From Apostichopus californicus (lineage: Eukaryota > Echinodermata > Holothuroidea > Aspidochirotida > Stichopodidae), in NCBI GenBank assembly GCA_020650975.1, contig JAIPMN010004756.1:1-21454 (forward strand): a stretch of DNA of 21,454 bases. The letters are read 5' to 3'. A program made the position numbers and the translations under genes. Under the pieces are notes generated by a model. That model did no database searches. It saw only the letters and a list, made by a program, of their open reading frames with translations, and was not told the DNA's origin. Positions 1 to 9,700 of this stretch are shown here, one piece after another (the first letter of the stretch is position 1; each line of letters starts with the position of its first letter).

Positions 1-3000
1 TATATTTCAAAGATCACTTGCGTGCTCAGATTGGATGGGATCACCGGTTGCGCAAGATAGGATGTTCTTTAATTGTTGGGAAGCGTGGATGTTAAGAGTT
101 ATTGAAGGGCTGGCTAGTCAAGAGGTGTATTTCCAGGTCCCCACAACAAAATAATATAGGCTACGAGGAATATATATATATATAGAAACATCATAAAAAC
201 AAGTAAAAAATATACTCACCCGGCAACGGTAAATAAATACATTGACACCAAAAATGAAATGAAAAGACACATATTTTACTGTTCTCTCGTTTTCATGTTT
301 CTTCTTGTATATATATAAAAAACAAAACCCAAAAAGCTTTAACCATCTTAAAAGTCATCCCTATCGTTTTTACCAAGTAACAACACATGATACAATCTGC
401 AAAGTACGTAATAAAGGTATCACGAGATAACCATGGATTAAACACAATGTACATAATTTGGGCGGTACGAGAAAGAGCACTTTGTTTATCAGGGCAGATA
501 AAAAACTTTCCTGTACAGGAAAATGTGATTCCATTCATAATTACGTGAAAATGAAGAAAGTTTACATTTTGAGTTAAATTTGAGCAAATATTTATGGGAA
601 AACGTTCGATAAATATTTGGTAATGTTGGATCATAGAAGGTGGGCTGGTGAAATAAGATACATGGGAAGACGAGATAAGGTGTGTATGTCAAGAGGGGGG
701 AGGTGTAGGAAGGAGGGGAGGTGTAGGAAGGGGGGGGGGGTCATTGTGTAATTATATGCACCTTTGCCAACATCTGATTGAAACAGCATGGTGGCATCTA
801 GAAGGGTTCCATAATGGCATATAGAAGTGCCGCATGGTGGCATCTTGAAGTACATGATGTGAATTAACTCACTGGACCTTCACTGCAGCTCGTTACCTTC
901 CATTACTAAAATGATTGTACTATCTCTCGCGCAATCCTCTCCCCCCTTCGCAGAGTCCCCTCCTCTCCTCACAGCAGCTTCCTCCACACGCCGAATATCC
1001 TAACCTATCGCCCAAACCCCACCCTTCTCTCCTAATCCCCCACCCCCCCCCCCCGTGTTATTTATTTCCTGATAAGCGAGATTAACAAATAACCTAGCAT
1101 AAGTCTTGTGCAACCCTATGTATAAAAGAAAAAAAAAAGGTCCCTTCAATCTCGCCACCGAACGTGACCAGCTTTCACATTCAAGCTGTTAACTTGTAAA
1201 CAATAAATTCGAACTGTCCCGGAACCTGAACACTTAATAGATAAACACCAACTAGACAAAACGATGTCTATCGTGCGTCACTTATTATACAGAGCTACAA
1301 ATCACCCTGTACTATATGAACAGATGATAACATGAATTCATAACGAGGCCAAACAAGGAACACATTCATAATTGTTTATCTTATCGGTGCCACGATTATA
1401 GGGGCTTCCCTTGTTCTAACACACGACGTAACTGTTCGCTGGCTTCAAGTGCATGCACGGGGGCCAACTTTCACTCCTCATAGCAACGCGCCTTAGAATA
1501 TTAAATTATTTTAATGGTGACAGACAAGCCAACCTCCCGCAAAGTAACAAACTTTAAGAAAAGGTACGTACTAAAGTTATAATAATAATAAAATACAAAT
1601 TTTGTGAATAATTCCGGAATGGATCGCAAGAGATGAGGAATGCTTGAGAATATCATGATTATGGAACCATTGGTGTCGACGTTTGAGTATAGGATAACAG
1701 CTCATGGTTTGCGCGTTTGATTTTTTTTTATTTTTCAGGTCACATAGCACATGCCTTACTACACTTTTACGCGAGTATTAAAGAAACGACTATAACATTC
1801 ATGATCACAAGATCTGTTGGTATACATGATGTCTAGTTATAGGCAAAGTAGATGAAGAGTCTCACGTGACCCACACGACCAGACCCAGACTAAAACGAAA
1901 AAAAAAAACACGCATCGTTGTCATATAAAATTGTTAACAATTTCTAAATAGCTTTGCGCAATATTGCGAGACTTATTAATATATATTTTCTTTAATTTTA
2001 GCAAGAAACTTGATGAAAGTTCATTATAAATCCGAAATGAATACCTGTGTATGTGGGTATATGTGGGTGTGTGTGTCGTACTTGCGTGCGTGTGTTTAAA
2101 TTTGATACATTATTGTGACAAGGCATCTTAATATATGGATAGGACAATTAAGACAAAACTTATTAATGTCACTAAAAAATCTAGTAAATGTGTCATTCTG
2201 GAAGTTGGGTGAAAAGAGATGCAATTTGCGAGTTACTAATAGTGGTAACAGGATGGTATAAAGAGGGGAGGGGGGGGGTATGGGGTGGCAGTGAGATGAA
2301 GGGAGATAAATGAGTATAAAGGGATTATTTTTCAGGATTTGGAAATTAATTCACACCAAATAAGGCTGTGAGTTTCTTGTTGAAAATACTGCTATTCTGT
2401 GATGGAAGACTTAAAACATCTCTCTCCGACAATGATGTGAACAATAAAAATTTTTACAATGTCTCTCAGTTCAGTTATTTCACTCAAAATCTCAGAAAAA
2501 TACTCTTCATGAATTTCCATTACATATCCACAAATTTCACCTCTCATGATCTTATTTCTTTAAGTACTGTGCATTCCTAAACACCCACCCTCTCCCGCAA
2601 CCACCCACCGATCCTCCTATTGTACCCACCCAACTACTTCAATTCCCATCAAAGATGAAAGGCACTTTATTTCCGTGGGTTAACTCGCAGCATACCTCTC
2701 TCTACCAGTACTCCAATTCACACAACACCCCTTTTAACATGTATTTATTGTTTACACGTCCAGTCTATTCTATCTCTGAATAATTTTGTTTCAATCATTA
2801 ATCAGGAACCTAAACAAAAACTCCGGGATTAAATCATTGTAGAGAAGAAGAAGAAGAAGGAAACAAAGAAAGAAGGAAAACAATTGTATATCACAAATGA
2901 ACTGACGAATTTTTGAGGGAATCAAATATTTTTGTCTCCCTCAAAAGTGGAATAATTGCAATTTTTAATCAAGAGATTGTAGGCGATCCTTACTAGTGTG

Positions 3001-3280
3001 TACTGTGTAATTTCCCATGATGCAACAGTCACCAAACAGTAAAGAACTGTTGCTAAAGTTACTGTTCACACAAAACTACAAATGAGTATCAGTTTAGTAC
3101 TGTCACTAAGTACACAATACCATCTGGCAATACCAAATATCTACCATCACGAGAGCAGTGTTTTTTTTTTATAGCAAATTACCGCCACTTTTGAGTAAAC
3201 CAATAGGATAGGACTGTGGCTGATGGTTATAAAATCTGTCCACTACAGTTATATACATTGTTTCAACAAAAAAAAGGTTT

Positions 3281-3300
3281 GTACTAAAAAGTTTTAGTAC
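3281..3300. repeat. Short inverted repeat (9-bp arms)
   Basis: GTACTAAAA and TTTTAGTAC are perfect arms separated by two bases. A related GTACT/AGTAC-rich stretch lies 180 bases to the left (3095-3115). It may be a remnant of a palindromic element; no function is evident. Confidence 0.5.
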
Positions 3301-3596
3301 CACAAAATATCAAAAGGGGACCCCGATCCATGGAACCACCTCTGGGGATTATAAAGTCAGGAGGACAAGCAACAAATTAACCATACCACTTAACGAGAGA
3401 TGAAGATGAAGAATGGGAAAAGAATAATTATAAAAGACACTCGGCAGGTCCGGATTGGAAGAGATTTTACACCCCTGCCATACATACTTGACAAAGTGAT
3501 CCTGTACAAAACCAGATATAAGTACATATTTACAAGCATTTGGAAAGGAAGTTTTTTTTCTTCTTTTTTCGCCCTTCCTCTGTTTGGGTTTTCCTA

Positions 3597-3624
3597 TTTA
3601 TATTAGACTATCGTCTAATATAAA
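3597..3624. repeat. Perfect 12-bp hairpin palindrome
   Basis: TTTATATTAGAC, a 4-base spacer TATC, then the exact reverse complement GTCTAATATAAA. This is a cruciform or terminal-hairpin type structure. The following DNA to about 3815 is rich in AAGCTT palindromes, so it might mark one end of a small foldback element. Confidence 0.65.
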
Positions 3625-3750
3625 GTTTAAGCTAAAAAGCTTTCACCAGACATCTCAGTCACGGCGAGACGACCGGAAGTCTTTGTAGATTTTAGAGATA
3701 GGTAGCGAAGGTACTGGAATTCGGAAGGATTGTTGAATATACATGAGATC

Positions 3751-3815
3751 TTAAAGCTTTCATTAGCTTAAAGCTTTTATAAGCTTAAAGCTTTTATAGC
3801 TTAAAGCTTTTATAA
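3751..3815. repeat. 16/17-bp tandem repeat rich in AAGCTT
   Basis: Three close copies of agcttaaagcttttata start at 3765, 3782 and 3798, with half copies on either side. Each unit is itself nearly palindromic (AAGCTTAAAGCTT). A further isolated copy, aaaagcttttataac, lies near 3990. Confidence 0.7.
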
Positions 3816-5039
3816 CCATACAAAACTCACCAGAGAAATACTGAAGTATGAATATGTTGAAGAATGCTAGGTACAAACCCTCCTCAATATTTGCTATTTT
3901 TTGTCACAATCAAAAAAAAAAGAAAAAAGTTTGAGTATCAAAATGCTACATTAATTAGTTGAACCAGTGACAATACGACGAAGAAATTTAAAAGCTTTTA
4001 TAACTAGAAGATACACACCAAGATGATGCTTAAGTCATTTTTTTGTTTTAAATGTGAAACTGGGTAAAGAGTGCTACACATAATCCAGCTTTTATTGTTT
4101 GGTTTTGAGTATCAAATGCCCCATCGATGTAACAAACCACATCATTTTCCAGAGGGTTTATATAGAAAGCGAGAAAAAAAAAAAATATTTTGAGAATAAA
4201 GAGAAATAAGGAATAAATAAAATGAAGTACTGGTGAAAATATATATAAAAAAGAAAAAATGAAGGAAATTTTTACCATAAAATGTGGATTTTTTTTTCTT
4301 ATTTTTTTTTACTTGAATACAATCATGAACGGTCCCTCCCACTGAATACAAGAAATGACCGCATCTTTTAATGACATTTACTGAAATGTTCATTTGCAAA
4401 ATGAAATTTATTCCTGCCCATAGGTTAACAACGTGACGGTATCCACCAGGATGAAGCTAGAAGCTTATAGGCCATCGTCGGGTCTTGATCCTAAATATGC
4501 TAGAAAGTTGAATAATGGTCACTCGTGCTCAATCTTATGACACACCTTTTACTGCCACTACCCTCTTTTAGCATTTTTATCTTGCTGAGAATTTTTTCTT
4601 CTTTCAAATTGATCTTATTTGCCGGTATTTCACAAGGATAGAGCTTTTGAAAAGTTCCAGCAATTTTGGCATGTTACAAGTTTAGAAGTCAATTTTAAGA
4701 ATCCGGAGGAGTTGGCCTCTAGGTTTGTAAGTATTCTATGTTGAAGTCACAAATTTTGATGAAAAAATATCCACTATTTTTAAAGTACTGAGCCTAGAGC
4801 TTCTAAGGACTATTAATCAAATTCGTTACCTACTAATGTTCCAACATATTGCAAGCAATCTTCATTGTTCTAGGATAATTCAGTACAGCCTGCATACTTA
4901 TATATATATATGTATATATATATATATAACGAACAATCGTCCAAATTAATATATACAAATTAATGCAGAGCATACATTATCAAGTAAGTTTCATTACAAC
5001 AACGTGACCTATCCAAACGAATTAGTGGACTCAGTCAAC

Positions 5040-5800
5040 AGGTTCATTTCATCTGGTTACAACAAATGAGCACCAAATGAACACACAAAGTACTTTCTGG
5101 CACCAAGTGAACACCTAATAACCAGGGTCAATTCATCTGGTGCACCAGGTGAGCGCAGGAACGTAAGATGTAAGAGGGTGCCACACATAATGACCAAAAT
5201 TCATTGGCTACACAGAGCGACCACTTGAACACCCGTTGTAAAATGGCGCCATGTGAACACATAATAAATAGATTCCATTCATCTGGTTACAACAAGTGAG
5301 CACCAGAGAACACATAGTATGCTGGCACCAAGTGAACACATCAATAACCAGGGTCATATCATCTGGCTACACTATTAAGTGAACACCAAATCACAAGATG
5401 TAAGGGAGTATCACATATATTGAATTCATTGCATCTGGTAACAAGAAAAGCGACCATTTGAACACCTGTGGTGAAATGGCACCATGTGAACACACAATAC
5501 ATAGGTTCAATTCATCTTAACCACCAAGTGAGCACAAGGGTACACATAGTAAGCCGTCACCAAGTGAACGTAAATATAACCAGGGACATTTCATCTGGTT
5601 ACACCAAGTGAGCACAAGGGTACACATAGTAAGCCATCACCAAGTGAACGTAATATAACCAGGGACATTTCATCTGGTTACACCAAGTACAGATAGTAAG
5701 CTGGCACCGAGTGAACACATAGCAGTAACCAGTGTCATTTCACCTGACACCAATTGAACACCGGAACACCATAGGCAATGCACCAGATAACCACCGTATC
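5040..5800. repeat. Degenerate tandem array, ~77-80 bp unit with ~232 bp larger period
   Basis: The recurring motifs are ttcatctggttac, accaagtgagcac, ggcaccaagtgaacac and taaccagggtca. Near-identical adjacent copies occur at about 5523, 5603 and 5682 (period 79-80). The variant with tcatctggttacaac at 5048 recurs near 5280 and 5513 (period about 232), and the agatgtaag and aaatggc.ccatgtgaacaca variants follow the same spacing. So the left part is a three-subunit higher-order repeat and the right part a simpler, younger expansion. It lies beyond the LRP1 3' UTR. Confidence 0.8.
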
Positions 5801-6593
5801 ACTGAGTACCTGGCCACCGACACATACTTTCGTCTGCTTTACACCAATGAAAGTCTGATAAAATCAAATTCTCAGTCTTATTGAATCGTACCGTCATTCA
5901 AAATAGAATGTTCGTCGACTTTTTTACATCAAACGTGAAGAAAATAATTTCAAGCAAAAGAGGCTGCATATAGCCAAACAAGCTGCAAATAGCCAAAAAC
6001 TGAGAATGTGTGACCTGCTATGAAACCCCTCCACACCCTGATGTCGATTCAGGCAACCTTTTACTGTCTGACAATCAGATTTATAGCTAAACCCTCCCAG
6101 CACCTTTTTCACAGTTTTTCACGGAAACAGCCCCCCCCAACAAAACAAAAAAAAGAAGGAAAAAAAAATGATGTCGTAGGTTGCCATCGGTAAGGTTAAA
6201 GGAAATTTTAATGTCACTGCTAAGCTAACCATCTCATAGCGACAATTCACCAAATTCATCCCGACACAATTTTCCGTTGAGATTTCTCTTCTCAACACTG
6301 CATGGTATTCTTCCTTGATCCCAATATTTACAAATTTCGCTCAGGTCTACCTATCCAGTAAAAGTTCATGACTGTGCCCGGGATCACATCGCTGTATGGA
6401 AACAGTTCTGTCTACAATCCGTTACGCTTAAAGTACTGGGCAACGTGTCAAGGAAGGAAAGCTGCAAGATCCTGCTCAGCTAGGACGAATCAATATCAAA
6501 CAATAGGTGTAATGAACAACCTGTGCAGCCTGGCTGTCGGAGGCTGCAGCCCCCTCAGCCTCGTCCTACGTTTAGACATGGTCCGTAAAAGCC
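5801..6593. other. LRP1 3' UTR and flank
   Basis: This non-coding stretch follows the stop codon on the minus strand. The part nearest the stop (about 6240-6593) is of more even composition than the far flank, as expected of a UTR. A plus-strand open frame at 6368-6709 lies antisense to the UTR and last exon, has low-complexity ends and no family resemblance, and is not called. Confidence 0.5.
6207..6212 (-). promoter_or_regulatory. Candidate polyadenylation signal ATTAAA
   Basis: On the minus strand ATTAAA lies about 385 bases past the LRP1 stop codon. It is the first near-canonical hexamer I found in the 3' flank; no AATAAA occurs between it and the stop. A TATAAA variant follows near 6080. 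The call is weak because the hexamer is common in AT-rich DNA. Confidence 0.3.
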
Positions 6594-6731
6594 TCACGAT
6601 AGAATTGCAGATTTCTCGTTGTAGTCTCCCTCGTCTATTGCCTCGACTCTCTCCTCTTCAGAGAATGTTCTTAACTCCTTCGGTTGCTTCTTCTTCTTCT
6701 TCTTTTTAGACTTCTTAGCTATTTTTGCAGG
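6594..6731 (-). CDS. LRP1: LRP1-like terminal coding exon: polylysine tail end and stop
   Basis: There are 138 nt including TGA, entered in phase 0 through acceptor ttctctcaaaag. It encodes [20 protein letters not shown], then [20 protein letters not shown] and SAILS before the stop. With the previous exons the tail is 100 residues, the length of the LRP1 tail. No NPxY is present, unlike the second NPVY of vertebrate LRP1. EKSAIL resembles an acidic dileucine sorting signal. Seven lysines come from AAA plus six AAG codons, a slippery tract. An alternative 3' exon further left cannot be excluded. Confidence 0.8.
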   Translation of the reverse strand, partial: PAKIAKKSKKKKKKKQPKELRTFSEEERVEAIDEGDYNEKSAILS

Positions 6732-9700
6732 CTTTTGAGAGAAGATTGAAAAAGATAAAAGCAAAAAAAAGATGCGAGACTGGTGGTCTGTTGCGGAGAA
6801 TAATGTATCGGGTATCGCATAGCAAAAAAGCTTACTACACAAAATGGGCAAATTGCTATACAAAATTACAACAATGAATAGCAGTATAAAGTAGTTGACA
6901 AGATGTAAAGGTCATAGCCTTCAAAATTACCATGGTCTGACCCAAAGATAGGAGAGACAGGGGGAAGGGGGCAATGCCCAGGGGGGGGGTTCCAGGGAAA
7001 ATGTGGGATAAAGAATAAGGTATTTCTATTTTAAATACTTTAACATAACAATGACTGGCATAATTTGCCCCTGGAACCCAAACTGGATGCCACCTTCTAT
7101 GGCTATTAAACTTAAGTATACCTCGATTCATAACTCTTAATTTCAATTTAAGAGCGAAATTAAAGAGAGTTTACGGATCGTAAGTTGGCTCACCTTGGCT
7201 CTATTATTTTGAAATGGAAGGTCAATGTCATCTTCTTCTTCTTCGTTGTCTTCGTAACTCGCCCCAAACGACGGATTACCAAATTTAATATCCTCCGTGT
7301 CGTCTTCGAAGTTTATCCGTTCATGTCGGAAAGCGGACGTCCCCCTGCGGTGGGGAGAGGGTGAAAAATAGAAAAGAAAAAGGAGAGAGGTGAGAGCACA
7401 CTGGACAAACACCGCTCACTATATCTTTGTTGTCTATAAATTTTTATATATATACAGGGATGTGCCCACGCTGGGCGGCACTGGGCGGCCCCGCCCAGCA
7501 CTAAAAATTACCGCCCAGCACTGTCTTAAAAATTGTGAATTCCGCCCAGCGCTATTTTCATCTAAATCCTGACATTCCCTAACAATTTTCACTAAAAAAA
7601 ATTTTAAAATGTAAATTGTTAGCAAAACTAGTGTATGTGCTTAAAAAGCTACACAAGTGCCAGCATTTGCATCTGAGCACCTTCAAAAATCGAAAAATTT
7701 CTCAAATGGGGAGGGGGACACCCCCTCCCCCTTAGACCCCTGCCCCAGGAAGGCAATCAGAATACCCTGCACTCAGGAAATCCTGGGCACATCCCTCTAT
7801 ATATTTATGAAACTATATACTGAATAAGGAGCAACTGTTTTCAAAGTGAGAAAGGTAAAACCGACAGACACCTTCGTGTTGATTTGATCCAAACAAATTA
7901 TTAGCTGTCAATTATATTACGTTCGATTCGGATTCTTCAATCACCGACACAAGAGCTATTATGGAAACAAATGACAGGGGTGGCAGAACCAGATATTTTG
8001 CCAAAACAACAAGAACTTAAAACCTTCAACAAAGAATAGAGTAAACTGTTCATTTTTGTTATTAAAAATGTGTTTTATATTGTTTGTGTAAACATTGGCC
8101 TTTTGTTGGAAAATTAAGTAAAATGTAATCAAAAAGTGTCATGGGAAAGTTTTGATATAACTTTGTGGTTTGAACCCTTCAAATCAAAATCACATGCACG
8201 ACCCTCCCCCCTTCCCCCCCTGCCCTGGAAGTGCGTCCCCGCACAGATTGAACCCTATTTTGACACCTCTATGTATTAACACCAACTGTTTTCAGCAGGA
8301 GAGTAATAATTCCTTTATATATCGACTTTCCCTGGTTAAATCAACAGTACCAATACACTGAAATTTTTGAATGGGAAATATTCAATTTCTGTTTTACATT
8401 TCTTTCATAGAATAATGTCTCGTACAAATCTGATTGATTTTTTTTTCTTTTTACCTTCGCCTTCTTCTGACCAAAAAAACGATGATCAGGATAACAATGA
8501 AGAAAACTGCAATAACCAAAATGATTGGTAGTACAGGAACTGAAACAGAAAATAAGAAAAAAAAAAGTAGAAAATACATCAAAAAAGAACTATAAACATG
8601 TCATTTGTCTGTGAATTTTTCCACAGATTTCCAAGAATAGCTCTTCATCGAAATCTTAACTTTCATAGAATTTTGCAAAAAAAAACAAAACAATGAAAAA
8701 CTGATTTTTTTATGTAATCTGCTTCTTAATGAGTTATAACCATTTATGAATGTAGTAGTTACTCGTTTATTTTTTTAGTGATATTCTAATGCTTAGTAAG
8801 CTAACACTAGCTCTTTTGAAACCTTATCCATGTGGATGAACACCGGGGGTTAATATACCAAGCCTTCTGTTCTTTGATCAGTGCTCAGAGAGTTACGGGG
8901 CAGGGTGTACTTGTAGCACCCATTCTCGCTCCCCATCCGACGGAGGAGAGAGTACCTCAGCATCTGACCCACTTTTTCAGCATCTGACCCACTTTTTCAG
9001 CATCTGACCCACTTTTTCAAATACTGAGGGAGGGGGAAGGATCCCTTACTGCTATACATCACCACTGCAGTACAGCTATGGTTGAATAAACTTGTTTCAA
9101 AACCAGAGAAATACCGGTACCCAAATCCCAGTTCCCAACTCGTAAACCCAGAACTACCAGATCCAGGAAAGACACTGCTCAACAACCACTGTGCAGCAAA
9201 CATTTTGAAATAGGTCAAGATATTCTGGTTCTTGGTGGGGACTTTGAACCTTTTTTATGTGGTACATTATTCCATATCCAATCCATTCAAAATAACACAC
9301 AAAATAAAACACATAGGAGTGTTAGCTCAGTGGTTAATGCCGGTGCCTTCCAATCATAAGGTCCCCAGTTCGAGTCACTCCAAAAATAATGTATGTCGTC
9401 CAGTTACAGAGTTGTTGACAATTGACAATTCATAATCATGGACGTTAAATATGAATGTAAGAGACTGACTTCTGTCAGCTTGCGGCTTTAATAAGACAAT
9501 GAGGCTTCTTCGCGAGTTCCTGCTTGCAGGAGGATAAAAAAATACATACAAATACATAGAGCCTTCCATAAAAGGACATTATGCCTTTTTCACATAGAAT
9601 GGCGCAAATGATTACTGGTTAGCTCCTCCTCAATGACTATAACACATCTGCCCTGATTCTTATATGTAAATTAGGGTAAATAAATGCAGCAATTGGGCTA

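Larger units (their letters stand above)
1..5035. other. AT-rich flank without recognisable genes
   Basis: No open frame here resembles a known protein, and short frames on both strands look random. The stretch holds simple sequence: (TA)n at 171-183 and 4899-4928, G-rich duplicated purine tract 690-740, C-run 1041-1054, (GAA)n near 2846-2862, several poly-A/T runs, plus the hairpins and AAGCTT repeats listed separately. It lies downstream of the LRP1 stop and is probably intergenic. Confidence 0.6.

Noticed and set aside
2..154. Open frame of about 50 codons at the left edge, plus strand (DWMGSPVAQDRMFFNCWEAW)
   Set aside because: Protein-like in composition and could be an exon or transposon fragment cut by the edge, but I recognise no family and see no strong splice site.
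293..855. Overlapping minus-strand frames of 67-113 codons
   Set aside because: No domain, codon pattern or splice context; the sequence is AT-rich and simple-repeat rich.
5040..5800. CRISPR-like array
   Set aside because: Units are contiguous and diverged, with no constant direct repeat plus unique spacers, and the context is eukaryotic.
6368..6709. 113-codon plus-strand open frame
   Set aside because: Antisense to the LRP1 last exon and 3' UTR; ends in poly-Ser from the (CTT)n tract and matches no family.
9316..9381. Functional tRNA-Gly gene
   Set aside because: B box and stems are imperfect and a SINE body and A-rich tail follow, so a tRNA-derived SINE fits better.
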